Positions 1-9,738 of a stretch of DNA of 64,000 nucleotides are shown piece after piece (the first letter of the stretch is position 1; each line of letters opens with the position of its first letter). The DNA is from Anoxybacteroides tepidamans (GTDB lineage Bacteria > Bacillota > Bacilli > Bacillales > Anoxybacillaceae), in contig NZ_JACHEP010000009.1 of assembly GCF_014201465.1 (NCBI RefSeq), forward strand, positions 39,062 to 103,061, written 5' to 3'. A program made the translations under genes and the position numbers. Below the pieces are notes generated by a model. It had not been told where the DNA came from, ran no database searches, and saw nothing but the letters and a program-made list of their open reading frames with translations.

Positions 1-1
1 C

Positions 2-1108
2 GGCTTGCCGGCGGTGACGATTCATCGCTTGCTCGGCTACAATGCGACAGAAGGGTTTACGCACGATGAAGAGGCGCCGATTCAAGGGAAGTTGCTCATC
101 GTCGATGAAATGTCGATGGTCGATACGTGGCTGTTAAACCAACTGTTAAAATCGCTTCCTGATGGCATGCAAGTCATTTTCGTCGGTGATGAAGATCAAT
201 TGCCGTCGGTTGGACCGGGACAAGTATTAAAAGATTTGCTGCGAACAAACCTTATCCCGACTGTCCACTTGACTGAAGTGTACCGGCAGGCGGAAGGTTC
301 CTCGATTATTGAACTCGCCCATCACATGAAAAACGGGGAACTTCCGCCTGATTGGGCTGCCCCGAAAGCGGATCGTTCGTTTATTCGTTGCCACGCAGGA
401 CAAGTCGTCGATGTTGTAAGGCAAATTGCCGATAACGCGTGGAAAAAAGGGTATGCGGTGAAAGATATTCAAGTATTGGCGCCGATGTACCGCGGACCTG
501 CCGGCATCGACCGGCTAAATGAGGCGCTACAAGAGCTGTTCAATCCAAAAGCAGACAAAAAGCGTGAACTGGCAGTGGGGGATACGGTGTACCGCGTTGG
601 CGATAAAGTGTTGCAGCTCGTCAATCAGCCGGAGCAAAACGTGTTTAACGGCGATATCGGCGAAGTTGTCGCCATCTTTTATGCGAAAGAAAATACGGAG
701 GAGCAAGACTTAGTCGTCGTGTCGTTTGACGGGAACGAAGTGACATACACAAGGCAAGATTTAACGCAAATTACGCATGCGTATTGCTGCTCCGTTCATA
801 AGTCGCAAGGAAGTGAATTTCCAATCGTCATTTTGCCTGTCGTAAAAAGCTACTATCGAATGTTAAGACGCAATTTATTATATACCGCGGTGACGCGCAG
901 CAAAAAATTTCTAGTCTTATGCGGTGAGGAAGAGGCGTTTCAGATGGGAGTTGCCCGCTACGATGACAGTGTGCGGCAAACGACGCTCGCGGAAAAGCTC
1001 AAACAAGTATTTCAGCCAGTGCAAGAAGAAGAACTGCCGCTTGATGATGCCAACATCGGGATGGAAAACGTTTCACCGTATGACTTTATGAACGAGGGAA
1101 CAAGATAA
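2..1108 (+). CDS. recD2: RecD2-type ATP-dependent DNA helicase, C-terminal part
   Basis: The reading frame is open at the left edge, so the N-terminus is outside the window. The visible 368 codons hold the superfamily 1 helicase core: a Walker B/motif II (LLIVDEMSMVD, near residue 31), motif III (GDEDQLPSVGPG), a late VHKSQGSEF motif and the final LLYTAVTRS motif. RecD2 is a 5'-to-3' DNA helicase used in recombination and replication-fork repair in Firmicutes that lack RecBCD. Position just before yrzR, yrzQ and yrrI matches B. subtilis recD2 (yrrC). The acidic C-terminal tail after the last motif is normal for the family. Confidence 0.95.
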   Translation, partial: GLPAVTIHRLLGYNATEGFTHDEEAPIQGKLLIVDEMSMVDTWLLNQLLKSLPDGMQVIFVGDEDQLPSVGPGQVLKDLLRTNLIPTVHLTEVYRQAEGSSIIELAHHMKNGELPPDWAAPKADRSFIRCHAGQVVDVVRQIADNAWKKGYAVKDIQVLAPMYRGPAGIDRLNEALQELFNPKADKKRELAVGDTVYRVGDKVLQLVNQPEQNVFNGDIGEVVAIFYAKENTEEQDLVVVSFDGNEVTYTRQDLTQITHAYCCSVHKSQGSEFPIVILPVVKSYYRMLRRNLLYTAVTRSKKFLVLCGEEEAFQMGVARYDDSVRQTTLAEKLKQVFQPVQEEELPLDDANIGMENVSPYDFMNEGTR

Positions 1109-1210
1109 AGATGTAAGCCGCACATCATAGGCCGCTTCCTCTTCCAATGTATAAGCTTTGAAAAAATTGACAAAAATAAAGGTAAAATGGAAAGAGGAGC
1201 GTGCCTTTTT

Positions 1211-1402
1211 GTGTTGAAATGCCCTAACTGCCAAAGTAAAAATTTAGGAAAAATTGGTGTGAACCAATATTATTGCTGGAATTGTTTTATCGAACTTTCT
1301 GTTCATAAAGGAATGATTTACACGCATCAAGTCGAAGAAGACGGAACGCTCAGTTCGCTTGATGATTTGTTCAGCGAGCAAGAACGAACGCTTTCGTCAT
1401 AA
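1211..1402 (+). CDS. yrzR: YrzR-like small zinc-ribbon protein
   Basis: A 63-residue protein with two CxxC pairs (KCPNCQSKN and YYCWNCF), a likely single zinc ribbon. I chose the GTG at 1211 because a GGAAAGAGGAG ribosome site lies about ten bases upstream; an earlier ATG at 1187 would run through that site. The sequence and its place between recD2 and yrzQ match B. subtilis YrzR, whose function is unknown to me. Confidence 0.8.
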   Translation: MLKCPNCQSKNLGKIGVNQYYCWNCFIELSVHKGMIYTHQVEEDGTLSSLDDLFSEQERTLSS

Positions 1403-1419
1403 CATGAGGGGGACTGACG

Positions 1420-1554
1420 ATGAACCGGACGATGACATCGCTTATGGCGATCGGTTTAGGCGTTGCCGCCTACCAAATGGCCCGGCGCAACGGCGGCATG
1501 AACATGCGCAACGTACGAAAAATGGGCCGGCAGCTCATGCGCTCATTCACGTAA
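1420..1554 (+). CDS. yrzQ: YrzQ-like small protein
   Basis: A 44-residue ORF (start MNRTMTSLMAIG, end QLMRSFT) too short for ordinary ORF lists. It has a short hydrophobic stretch (LMAIGLGVAAYQMA) followed by a basic tail rich in Arg and Met, so it is probably membrane-associated. A GAGGGGG ribosome site lies upstream. It matches B. subtilis YrzQ by position and sequence style and is followed directly by a terminator. Function unknown. Confidence 0.75.
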   Translation: MNRTMTSLMAIGLGVAAYQMARRNGGMNMRNVRKMGRQLMRSFT

Positions 1555-1556
1555 AA

Positions 1557-1584
1557 AACAGCACCTAGAGGGGTGCTGTTTTTT
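1557..1584 (+). terminator. intrinsic terminator after yrzQ
   Basis: The stem ACAGCACC pairs with GGGTGCTGT across a short loop and is followed by a run of six T. It closes the recD2-yrzR-yrzQ unit before the yrrI transporter. Confidence 0.8.
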
Positions 1585-1626
1585 GCATAATTATCCGCTA
1601 ATCCTCCACACTAACGTGTAGGAGGG

Positions 1627-2694
1627 ATGCACGTGCAAAATGAGCAATTGCGCTTTTTTATTCGCGTGACGAAAGCGTTGCTTGTCGTTGTGTTGCTTTA
1701 TTTCATCATGAGGATGAAAGGGTTTTGGCTGCCGATTTTAAATGTGATCTTGACGGTGCTGACGCCGTTTTTGATCGCTGCTTTTATTGCGTACTTGCTG
1801 CATCCGATTGTCGAGTACATTCACAAAAAGGGATGGCCGCGGGCGCTGGCGATTTTACTCATTTATGCCTTTTTTTTCGGTGGGGTCGGATATGGGGCGT
1901 ACAAAGGCATCCCGATTTTTCTCAAACAGCTGCAAGACATGACAGAAAGCCTGCCAATGCTTGTCCATACATATAAATGGTGGACGAACAAAATCCACGA
2001 CGGAACCGCCACTTGGCCGAAACAGATTCATCAACGCGTCGAGACAACGATTCTCGAAGTCGAGGCATTGCTAGGGCTATGGCTAACGAAAACGGTCACA
2101 AACGTAAAACATCTGCTCAACTCAGCGTTCGTTTTTTTACTCGTACCGTTTATCGCCTTTTATATGTTAAAAGATATCGAACTTATCAAAAAAGCGGTTT
2201 GGAAACTGACGCCAAAAAAATGGCGGAAAGAAGGGCTCGCATTTTTAAAAGATATCGATGAATCGCTCGGCAACTATATTCGCGGCCAACTGCTCGTCTG
2301 CTTTTTAATCGGAAGCGTTGCGGCGCTCGCCTTTTGGATTGCCGGAATGAATTATCCGCTTTTGTTAGGGTTTATCATCGGGGTGACAAATGTGATCCCG
2401 TATTTCGGGCCGATTATCGGGGCAGTTCCAGCCGTTCTTTTAGCGGCCACGGTTTCGCTAAAAATGGTGGTCATTGTCATTAGCATCATTTTTGTCTTGC
2501 AGTTTTTAGAAGGCAACATTTTATCGCCTCTCATCGTCGGGAAAAGTTTGCATATGCATCCGCTCGTCATCATGTTTTCGCTCTTTCTTGGCGGTGAAAT
2601 CGCGGGAGTCATCGGAATGATTATCGCTGTCCCGTTCGTCGCCATTTTAAAAGTGTCACTTTTACATGCAAAGGAGCGTTTTCACACACATTGA
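1627..2694 (+). CDS. yrrI: AI-2E family membrane permease YrrI
   Basis: A 355-residue polytopic protein of the AI-2E (PF01594) family, roughly the normal family length. Hydrophobic helices cluster at residues 12-85 (for example LLVVVLLYFIMRM), at about 150-180, and at 215-345, with the family's LLGFIIGVTNVIPYFGP segment near residue 245. Members are put forward as exporters or ion/proton antiporters; the substrate here cannot be read from sequence. The ATG follows a GGAGGGATG-type ribosome site. The stop codon overlaps the -35 box of the alaS promoter. Confidence 0.85.
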   Translation: MHVQNEQLRFFIRVTKALLVVVLLYFIMRMKGFWLPILNVILTVLTPFLIAAFIAYLLHPIVEYIHKKGWPRALAILLIYAFFFGGVGYGAYKGIPIFLKQLQDMTESLPMLVHTYKWWTNKIHDGTATWPKQIHQRVETTILEVEALLGLWLTKTVTNVKHLLNSAFVFLLVPFIAFYMLKDIELIKKAVWKLTPKKWRKEGLAFLKDIDESLGNYIRGQLLVCFLIGSVAALAFWIAGMNYPLLLGFIIGVTNVIPYFGPIIGAVPAVLLAATVSLKMVVIVISIIFVLQFLEGNILSPLIVGKSLHMHPLVIMFSLFLGGEIAGVIGMIIAVPFVAILKVSLLHAKERFHTH

Positions 2695-2719
2695 CAATCA
2701 AAGGAAGCTTGTCTATAAT
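2691..2719 (+). promoter_or_regulatory. sigma-A promoter for the alaS T-box leader
   Basis: TTGACA (2691-2696) and TATAAT (2714-2719) are separated by exactly 17 bases, a perfect consensus promoter. The -35 box overlaps the yrrI stop codon. Transcription would start near 2726, just upstream of the T-box leader. Confidence 0.85.
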
Positions 2720-2725
2720 CTGTGT

Positions 2726-2985
2726 GAAAAGGTTTATACATAAACGCGATGACGGATCGAGTATGTTACAGTCCATCTTAACGCGCATTACGCGCACAGA
2801 GAGGAATTTCCGCGGCTGAAAGAAATTCCAGATGAAGGGTAACAGAACGCTAATCCGGAGCGCAGGTAAAACCTGACGGCGAAGCCACGTTACGGCTTTT
2901 AGAGGTGATGGACGTTTGTCCATAAACAGGGTGGTACCGCGAGCATAACTCTCGTCCCTGAATGGGATGGAGAGTTTTTTTATTG
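2726..2985 (+). promoter_or_regulatory. T-box riboswitch leader of alaS
   Basis: The conserved T-box core AGGGTGGTACCGCG is at 2928-2941, followed at about 2947-2980 by a terminator (AACTCTC...GAGAGTT and a T run). Known mechanism: uncharged tRNA pairs with a specifier codon in the leader and with the T-box bulge, stabilising the antiterminator so that alaS is read. Context predicts an alanine GCN specifier in the upstream stem; I did not fold the RNA to assign it. Confidence 0.92.
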
Positions 2986-3014
2986 ATATAAAAAGATAAA
3001 GGAGGCAAGTTGTT

Positions 3015-5651
3015 ATGAAGAAATTAACATCTGCACAAGTTCGCCAAATGTTTTTAGACTTTTTCCAAGAAAAAGGCCATGCTGTAGAACCGAGCGCCTC
3101 GCTCATTCCGATTGACGATCCTTCTTTGTTATGGATCAACAGCGGCGTTGCGACGTTAAAAAAATATTTTGACGGGCGTGTCATTCCAGACAATCCGCGC
3201 ATTTGCAACGCGCAAAAATCGATTCGCACAAACGATATTGAAAACGTCGGAAAAACGGCGCGCCATCATACGTTTTTTGAAATGCTCGGAAACTTCTCGA
3301 TCGGTGACTATTTCAAACGGGAAGCGATTCATTGGGCATGGGAGTTTTTAACGAGCGAAAAATGGATCGGCTTTGATCCGAACCGCTTATCGGTCACCAT
3401 TCATCCAGAAGATGACGAAGCGTTTGACATTTGGCATAAAGAAATCGGCCTTCCGGAAGAACGCATTATTCGGTTAGAAGGGAATTTCTGGGATATCGGT
3501 GAAGGGCCGAGCGGACCGAATACGGAAATTTTCTATGACCGCGGGGAACAATTCGGCAACGACCTAAATGACCCGGAATTATATCCAGGCGGCGAAAATG
3601 AACGCTATTTAGAAGTATGGAACCTCGTATTCTCGCAATTTAACCATAATCCAGACGGTACATATACACCGCTGCCGAAGAAAAACATCGATACCGGCAT
3701 GGGATTAGAGCGGATGTGCTCGATTTTGCAAGATGTACCAACGAACTTTGATACGGACCTTTTCATGCCGATTATTAAAGCAACGGAACAAATTTCCGGT
3801 GAGAAATATCGCGTCGATGAAGAAAAAGATGTGGCCTTTAAAGTGATTGCCGACCACATTCGCACAGTCACGTTTGCAATTGGAGATGGCGCCCTTCCGT
3901 CGAATGAAGGACGCGGCTACGTCTTGCGCCGCTTGTTGCGTCGTGCCGTCCGCTATGCGAAAAAGCTCAATATTAACCGTCCATTTATGTACGAATTAGT
4001 GCCGGTCGTCGGCGAAATTATGGTCGACTACTATCCGGAAGTGAAAGAAAAAACAGAATTTATCCAAAAAGTCATTAAAAACGAAGAAGAACGGTTCCAT
4101 GAAACGCTTCATGAAGGCTTGGCGATTTTAGCAAGCGTCATTCAAAAAGAAAAAGCGCGCGGCAGCAACATGATTTCCGGCGAAGACGTCTTCCGGCTGT
4201 ACGATACGTACGGCTTTCCGGTTGAATTGACGGAAGAATATGCGCAAGAAGAAGGAATGAACGTCGACCACGACGGGTTTGAACGGGAAATGGAACGGCA
4301 GAGGGAACGTGCGCGCGCGGCACGCCAAGAAGTCGATTCGATGCAAGTGCAAGGCGGTGTACTCGGCAATATTAAAGTCGAAAGCCAATTTGTCGGCTAC
4401 GATCAACTTCGTACGCAATCGATTGTGACGGTCATCGTGAAAAACGGGGAGCTGGCCGAAGAAGTCAGCGAAGGCGAAGAAGCACAAATTATGTTAGACG
4501 TGACACCGTTTTATGCGGAAAGCGGCGGCCAAATTGCCGATCAAGGCTTTATCGAAAATGAAACGACAACAGTGTATGTGAAAGACGTGCAAAAAGCGCC
4601 AAACGGACAACATTTACATCACGTCATCGTCGAAAAAGGAACGCTTAAAAAAGGCGAGACGTATACAGCCTACCTTTTCGAAGACAAGCGCGCCAATATT
4701 GTAAAAAACCATACGGCGACGCATTTGTTGCACCAAGCGTTGAAAGATGTGCTTGGCGTCCATGTCAACCAAGCAGGTTCTTTAGTCGCACCAGACCGCT
4801 TGCGCTTTGACTTCTCGCATTTTGGTCAAGTGAAACCGGAAGAATTAGAGCGAATCGAAGCGATTGTGAACGAAAAAATTTGGCAAAGCCTCCCTGTGCA
4901 AATTGACTACAAACCGCTCGATGAAGCGAAAGCGATGGGCGCGATGGCGCTCTTTGGCGAAAAATACGGCGAAATCGTCCGCGTCGTGCAAGTGGGCGAA
5001 TACAGCTTAGAGCTTTGCGGCGGCTGCCATGTCACAAACACGGCGGAAATTGGTCTCTTCAAAATTGTATCCGAATCAGGAATTGGCGCAGGCACGCGCC
5101 GCATCGAAGCGGTGACAGGCGAAGCGGCCTACCGCTTTATGAACGATCAGCTTGCATTATTGCAAGAAGTTGCGCAAAAATTAAAAACGAATCCGAAAGA
5201 TATCATCGGGCGGATTGACGCATTAATGAGCGAAATTCGCGAACTGCAGCGCGAAAACGAATCGCTTGCGGCACGCCTAAGCAATATGGAAGCAGCCAAT
5301 CTTGTCAATAAAGCGACAGAAGTAAACGGCATCAACGTTCTCGCAAGCAAAGTGAACGCACCAGATATGAACAGTTTACGTACGATGATGGACGAATTAA
5401 AGCAAAAGCTCGGTTCAGGCATAATCGTGCTTGCTTCCGTTCAAGGCGAAAAAGTGAATTTGATTGCCGGCGTTACGAACGATTTAATCGACAAAGGATT
5501 CCATGCTGGTAAATTGATTAAAGAAGTCGCCACCCGTTGTGGCGGCAGCGGCGGCGGCCGTGCAGATATGGCGCAAGCCGGAGGAAAAGACGCGAACAAA
5601 GTGGGCGAAGCGCTACAATTTGTCGAAGAATGGGTAAAATCCGTTTTATAA
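3015..5651 (+). CDS. alaS: alanyl-tRNA synthetase
   Basis: A full-length 878-residue class II synthetase that charges tRNA-Ala. Visible in order: the N-terminal catalytic domain opening [17 protein letters not shown] with [18 protein letters not shown] (motif 2 region), the editing domain with the metal site [11 protein letters not shown] (about residue 565) and the CGGCHV motif near 670, then the coiled coil and C-terminal domain ending with [15 protein letters not shown]. The AAGGAGGC ribosome site precedes the ATG. Expression is controlled by the T-box leader just upstream. Confidence 0.98.
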   Translation: MKKLTSAQVRQMFLDFFQEKGHAVEPSASLIPIDDPSLLWINSGVATLKKYFDGRVIPDNPRICNAQKSIRTNDIENVGKTARHHTFFEMLGNFSIGDYFKREAIHWAWEFLTSEKWIGFDPNRLSVTIHPEDDEAFDIWHKEIGLPEERIIRLEGNFWDIGEGPSGPNTEIFYDRGEQFGNDLNDPELYPGGENERYLEVWNLVFSQFNHNPDGTYTPLPKKNIDTGMGLERMCSILQDVPTNFDTDLFMPIIKATEQISGEKYRVDEEKDVAFKVIADHIRTVTFAIGDGALPSNEGRGYVLRRLLRRAVRYAKKLNINRPFMYELVPVVGEIMVDYYPEVKEKTEFIQKVIKNEEERFHETLHEGLAILASVIQKEKARGSNMISGEDVFRLYDTYGFPVELTEEYAQEEGMNVDHDGFEREMERQRERARAARQEVDSMQVQGGVLGNIKVESQFVGYDQLRTQSIVTVIVKNGELAEEVSEGEEAQIMLDVTPFYAESGGQIADQGFIENETTTVYVKDVQKAPNGQHLHHVIVEKGTLKKGETYTAYLFEDKRANIVKNHTATHLLHQALKDVLGVHVNQAGSLVAPDRLRFDFSHFGQVKPEELERIEAIVNEKIWQSLPVQIDYKPLDEAKAMGAMALFGEKYGEIVRVVQVGEYSLELCGGCHVTNTAEIGLFKIVSESGIGAGTRRIEAVTGEAAYRFMNDQLALLQEVAQKLKTNPKDIIGRIDALMSEIRELQRENESLAARLSNMEAANLVNKATEVNGINVLASKVNAPDMNSLRTMMDELKQKLGSGIIVLASVQGEKVNLIAGVTNDLIDKGFHAGKLIKEVATRCGGSGGGRADMAQAGGKDANKVGEALQFVEEWVKSVL

Positions 5652-5729
5652 TTGTTTCATAATGGTGTACAATGGATGTAAGAGGTGGAGATGCCAGATT
5701 TCTCTGAATCGAGAGCGAGGTGCATGACG

Positions 5730-5993
5730 GTGAGCTCATTTGATCAAACGATGCGATTTAATTTTCCTGAAGAGCCTGCAGAAACGAACGTCCGTGAAGT
5801 ACTATTAACCGTATATGAGGCTCTTCAAGAAAAAGGGTACAATCCGATCAATCAAATTGTTGGCTATTTATTATCTGGCGACCCCGCTTACATCCCGCGC
5901 CATAAAGACGCGCGAACCCTCATTCGCAAAATTGAACGGGATGAATTAATCGAGGAATTGGTGAAATTCTATTTAACGACAGCACGCCGCTAA
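5730..5993 (+). CDS. yrzL: IreB/YrzL family regulatory protein
   Basis: An 87-residue DUF965/IreB family protein with the family's conserved centre [17 protein letters not shown] and PRHKDAR. I place the start at GTG 5730 ([12 protein letters not shown]), nine bases after a GAGG ribosome site, rather than at ATG 5685 or 5724. In Enterococcus IreB is a substrate of the IreK Ser/Thr kinase and tunes cell-wall stress; the Bacillus role is less clear. It sits between alaS and yrrK as in B. subtilis. Confidence 0.85.
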   Translation: MSSFDQTMRFNFPEEPAETNVREVLLTVYEALQEKGYNPINQIVGYLLSGDPAYIPRHKDARTLIRKIERDELIEELVKFYLTTARR

Positions 5994-6095
5994 CACAATT
6001 AACAACGGACATGCGAACAGATGAGCGTAGTAGCTAAAAAGCGGACGTTGTCACGGAGCTGCATGGAAGGAAACAAATACTGAAAGGATTGACGT

Positions 6096-6512
6096 ATGCG
6101 CGCATTAGGGCTTGATTTAGGAACGAAAACGCTCGGGGTAGCGGTAAGCGATGAGCTAGGCTGGACGGCTCAAGGAATTGAAACGATTCCGATCGATGAG
6201 GAAAAAAAGCAGTTCGGCTTAAAGCGGTTGCGCGAGATTATTAAAGAGTATAACGTGGGAACGATCGTGCTCGGCTTTCCGAAAAACATGAACGGAACGG
6301 TAGGGCCGCGCGGCGAAGCGAGTGAACGTTTTGCCGAGTTGCTAAAAAAAGAATTTTCTTTGCCGGTCGTTTTATGGGACGAGCGTCTTTCGACCATGGC
6401 GGCCGAACGCATGCTGATCGCTGCCGATGTCAGCCGCAAAAAGCGGAAAAAAGTAATTGATAAGATGGCAGCAGTGATGATTTTGCAATCTTACCTCGAC
6501 AGTAAACAATAA
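6096..6512 (+). CDS. yrrK: Holliday-junction resolvase-like / pre-16S rRNA nuclease YqgF family
   Basis: A 138-residue RNase H-fold protein with the first catalytic aspartate in [17 protein letters not shown] (residues 3-19), the glutamate-region LGFPKNMNG...GPRG and the late [12 protein letters not shown] motif carrying further acidic residues. Members (RuvX/YqgF) process the 5' end of 16S rRNA in E. coli and are also listed as Holliday-junction resolvases. The stop overlaps the start region of yrzB. Confidence 0.92.
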   Translation: MRALGLDLGTKTLGVAVSDELGWTAQGIETIPIDEEKKQFGLKRLREIIKEYNVGTIVLGFPKNMNGTVGPRGEASERFAELLKKEFSLPVVLWDERLSTMAAERMLIAADVSRKKRKKVIDKMAAVMILQSYLDSKQ

Positions 6513-6526
6513 TGGAGGAAATGAAT

Positions 6527-6820
6527 ATGGAACACGGTGAAAAACATATTACCGTCGTAGACGAAAACGGAAATGAGCAATTATGCGAAGTATTATTTAC
6601 ATTTGAATCGGAAGACTTCGGAAAGTCATACGTCTTTTACTATCCGATTGGCGCAGAATATGATGACGAGGAAGAAACAGAAATTCACGTATCCGCCTTT
6701 ATCCCTGGCGAAGGTGAGCAAGAAGGAGAACTTCAGCCGATCGAAACAGAAGAAGAATGGGACATGATCGAAGAAGTGTGGAACACGTTTTGCGCTGAGC
6801 AAGAAGAAGACGAAGAATAA
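6527..6820 (+). CDS. yrzB: YrzB, DUF1292 acidic protein
   Basis: A 97-residue, highly acidic protein ([14 protein letters not shown] at the start; many E/D) of the DUF1292 family. GGAGG at 6514-6518 makes the ATG at 6527 the best start. Conserved between yrrK and mltG in Bacilli; function unknown. A strong terminator follows. Confidence 0.85.
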   Translation: MEHGEKHITVVDENGNEQLCEVLFTFESEDFGKSYVFYYPIGAEYDDEEETEIHVSAFIPGEGEQEGELQPIETEEEWDMIEEVWNTFCAEQEEDEE

Positions 6821-6821
6821 G

Positions 6822-6851
6822 GATGGCTGAACGAGCCATCTTTTTTTTTGC
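6822..6851 (+). terminator. intrinsic terminator after yrzB
   Basis: GATGGCT pairs with AGCCATC around a five-base loop (GAACG), followed by nine T. It ends the yrzL-yrrK-yrzB unit. Confidence 0.85.
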
Positions 6852-6923
6852 AGAAAAAGAAAAGTCATAGCGAAAAATGCAAAAATTTGTAGTATAATAT
6901 GTCGAGAATGGAGGGAGGATTTG

Positions 6924-8018
6924 ATGGAGCAGAACGGACTTGTTCCAAAAGATATGCAAATAGTGCGAAAAGCCGTATTGATCATCAGCGCAGCGATTGT
7001 TTTGATCGTGGCGGCGATCGTTGTAGGAAGTTATATATATATTAAGTCCGCATTGCAGCCGGTCAATCCGAACGACAAAAGTGTTGTTCATATATCGATT
7101 CCGATCGGTTCTTCTGTGAGCGATATTGCGGCGAAACTGGAGAAAAACGGGGTCATTAAAAGCGCCGCCGTGTTTCGCTATTATGTCAAATTTAAAAATC
7201 ATGCCGATTTCCAAGCGGGGGATTACAAACTGACTAGGGCGATGACGTTAGAGGAGATTATCGCTGCTTTAAAAACGGGAAAAGTCGTGGAAGAAATGAA
7301 ATTGAAAATCACGATTCCGGAAGGAAAACAATTGACACAAATCGCTACCATTATTGCCCAAAAAACAGGATATAAACAAGAAGATGTGATGAAAAAGCTG
7401 AATGACCGCTCATACATTCAAGAACTGATTCAAAAATATCCAATGGTTTTATCAACGGAAGTACTAAATAAAAATATTCGGTATCCGCTCGAAGGATATT
7501 TATTCCCGGCCACGTACTCTTTTCCGGAAGAAAAACCACCGCTTCCAACGATCATTGAAGCGATGATTGCCAAAACGGCGGATGTGCTGGCGAAATACGA
7601 AGTTGAAATGGGGGATATGGACTTTACTCCGCATCGGCTGTTGACGATGGCGTCGTTAATTGAAGCGGAAGCAACAGAAAAAGCCGATCGACAAAAAATT
7701 GCGAGCGTGTTTTATAACCGCTTGCGCATCGGCATGCCGTTGCAAACAGATCCGACCGTTCTTTATGCGCTCGGAAAGCATAAGGAGCGCGTCTATTATG
7801 AAGACTTAAAAGTGAACTCTCCTTACAATACGTACATTCATCAAGGGCTGCCGCCGGGCCCGATTGCCAGTCCAGGAGAAATGTCGATTCAAGCAGCGCT
7901 CGAACCAGCGGAAACAACTTACCTTTATTTTTTGGCTACTCCAGCAGGAGATGTCATCTTTACGAACACTTTGGCGGAACATAACCGCGAAAAAGCAAAA
8001 TATATTAGAAAAGAATAA
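6924..8018 (+). CDS. mltG: endolytic murein transglycosylase MltG
   Basis: A 364-residue YceG/MltG protein. It has one N-terminal membrane helix (about residues 15-40), a LysM-like region and the catalytic core with LTMASLIEAEA (catalytic Glu) and the conserved FYNRLRIGMPLQTDPTV and GLPPGPIASPGE motifs. It cuts nascent glycan strands outside the membrane and sets strand length. The GGAGGGAGG site favours ATG 6924 over the TTG codon just before it. Confidence 0.95.
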   Translation: MEQNGLVPKDMQIVRKAVLIISAAIVLIVAAIVVGSYIYIKSALQPVNPNDKSVVHISIPIGSSVSDIAAKLEKNGVIKSAAVFRYYVKFKNHADFQAGDYKLTRAMTLEEIIAALKTGKVVEEMKLKITIPEGKQLTQIATIIAQKTGYKQEDVMKKLNDRSYIQELIQKYPMVLSTEVLNKNIRYPLEGYLFPATYSFPEEKPPLPTIIEAMIAKTADVLAKYEVEMGDMDFTPHRLLTMASLIEAEATEKADRQKIASVFYNRLRIGMPLQTDPTVLYALGKHKERVYYEDLKVNSPYNTYIHQGLPPGPIASPGEMSIQAALEPAETTYLYFLATPAGDVIFTNTLAEHNREKAKYIRKE

Positions 8019-8092
8019 AAATCTTCGCATTTCGTTTCGTTTTATGATAGTATATATAAAGTTATGGGTATATCTCATTATATATTCCCTTC

Positions 8093-8121
8093 ATAAGAGT
8101 CTGTTTCGGACTCTTATTTTT
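8093..8121 (+). terminator. hairpin upstream of trmR
   Basis: ATAAGAGTC pairs with GACTCTTAT with a seven-base loop, followed by TTTT. It separates mltG from the tRNA modification genes. Confidence 0.7.
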
Positions 8122-8137
8122 ACGAGGAGGAATTGTA

Positions 8138-8791
8138 TTGTTATCAGAGGAACTGGTGCGGTATGTAGAAACGCTCATCCCCAACCGTGAGCCCATCGTT
8201 CAGGAGATGGAAGCGTATGCCAAAGAACATCGCGTGCCGATTATGGACATCATCGGGATCGAAGCGATGCTGTATATATTACAGATTATTCAGCCAAAGA
8301 GCATTTTTGAAATTGGTACCGCGATTGGTTATTCGGCGATTCGTATGGCGATGAAGCTGCCGGATGCGCGCATCGTGACAGTTGAACGGGATCAAGAGCG
8401 ATATGAACGGGCGCTTTTTTATATGGAACGAACTAAAACGTGCGATCAAATTGATGTGTTGTTTGGTGATGCGCTTGAATTATACAATGAAGTGGAAAAG
8501 CACGCGCCGTTTGATGTCATGTTTATCGACGCGGCAAAAGGGCAATATGAGCGTTTTTTTCGCATGTATGAACCGCTTTTAGCTGACGGCGGCGTTGTGA
8601 TTACGGATAACGTGCTATTTAAAGGGCTTGTCGCAGCTGATGCACCGATTGAAAATAAACGAATGCGCCAATTAGCGAAAAAAATTCGCGAATATAACGA
8701 ATGGCTGATGCGCCGCCTAGACTATGACACCGTCATTTTACCAATCGGCGACGGCATTGCTATATCGAAAAAACGAGGTGAAATGAAGTGA
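8138..8791 (+). CDS. trmR: tRNA 5-hydroxyuridine methyltransferase TrmR (YrrM)
   Basis: A 217-residue SAM-dependent O-methyltransferase: IFEIGTAIGYSAIRMA (SAM loop), IVTVERDQERY (acidic residue binding the ribose) and PFDVMFIDAAKGQY. B. subtilis TrmR makes 5-methoxyuridine at the wobble position from 5-hydroxyuridine. The start is TTG, spaced normally after GAGGAGG. Its last bases overlap the start of trhP1, so the two are translationally coupled. Confidence 0.9.
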   Translation: MLSEELVRYVETLIPNREPIVQEMEAYAKEHRVPIMDIIGIEAMLYILQIIQPKSIFEIGTAIGYSAIRMAMKLPDARIVTVERDQERYERALFYMERTKTCDQIDVLFGDALELYNEVEKHAPFDVMFIDAAKGQYERFFRMYEPLLADGGVVITDNVLFKGLVAADAPIENKRMRQLAKKIREYNEWLMRRLDYDTVILPIGDGIAISKKRGEMK

Positions 8792-9717
8792 AAAAACCGG
8801 AATTGTTAGTCACCCCAACGAGCGTTGCTCATATTCATGGCCTTGCGAAAGCAGGGGCGGATGCGGTATTAATTGGCGAGCAGCGCTACGGGTTGCGGCT
8901 TGCTGGCGAGTTTACCCGAAAAGACGTTCGAGAAGCGGTAGATGTGGCGCGCGGGTATGGCATTCGCGTATATGTGGCGATGAATGCCCTTTTTCATAAC
9001 GACAAAGTCGATGAACTCGGCGATTACGTTCGCTTTTTGGCAGATACAGGTGTCGATGCGATCGTATTTGGCGACCCTGCTGTGTTAATGACCGTGAGGG
9101 AAACCGCGCCGCATATGAAACTGCATTGGAATACAGAAACGACGGCAACGAACTGGTATGCGTGTAACTATTGGGGGCGAAAAGGAGCGAAGCGTGCTGT
9201 GTTGGCCCGCGAGTTGAACATGGACGCAATCATCGAAATTAAACAACATGCCGAAGTCGAAATTGAAGTGCAAGTGCATGGCATGGCGTGCATGTTCCAG
9301 TCGAAGCGTTCATTGATTGGCAACTATTTCGAATATCAAGGAAAAGTAATGGAAATCGAGAAAAAGAAATATGAAAAAGGCATGTTTTTATACGATAAAG
9401 AACGCGATAACAAATACCCGATTTTCGAAGACGAAAACGGCACGCACATTATGAGCCCGAACGACATTTGCATTATTGACGAGCTCGAAGACATGGTCGA
9501 TGCGGGCATTGACAGCTTTAAAATTGATGGCGTGCTTCATGAACAGGACTACATTACAAAAGTGACGCAGTTGTATCGCCGCGCGATTGATTTATGCGCC
9601 GAACATCGAGAGCGATACGAAGCGGAAAAAGGACAGCTACTTGCGCAAATCGAAGCGATTCAGCCGAAACATCGCCCGTTAGATACAGGATTTTTCTTTA
9701 AAGAAACGGTGTACTAA
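8788..9717 (+). CDS. trhP1: TrhP1 (YrrN), U32-family tRNA hydroxylation protein
   Basis: A 309-residue protein of the former peptidase U32 family. Opens with KKPELLVTPTSVAHIHGLA and carries VHGMACMFQSKRSL. In B. subtilis YrrN and YrrO act together in prephenate-dependent hydroxylation of the tRNA wobble uridine, the step before TrmR. Gene order trmR-trhP1-trhP2 is complete here. Confidence 0.9.
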   Translation: MKKPELLVTPTSVAHIHGLAKAGADAVLIGEQRYGLRLAGEFTRKDVREAVDVARGYGIRVYVAMNALFHNDKVDELGDYVRFLADTGVDAIVFGDPAVLMTVRETAPHMKLHWNTETTATNWYACNYWGRKGAKRAVLARELNMDAIIEIKQHAEVEIEVQVHGMACMFQSKRSLIGNYFEYQGKVMEIEKKKYEKGMFLYDKERDNKYPIFEDENGTHIMSPNDICIIDELEDMVDAGIDSFKIDGVLHEQDYITKVTQLYRRAIDLCAEHRERYEAEKGQLLAQIEAIQPKHRPLDTGFFFKETVY

Positions 9718-9738
9718 ATGAACGAGAAGGGGGGATGA

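Noticed and set aside
4128..4487. Minus-strand frames of 60-120 codons inside alaS
   Set aside because: Shadows of a well-conserved gene.
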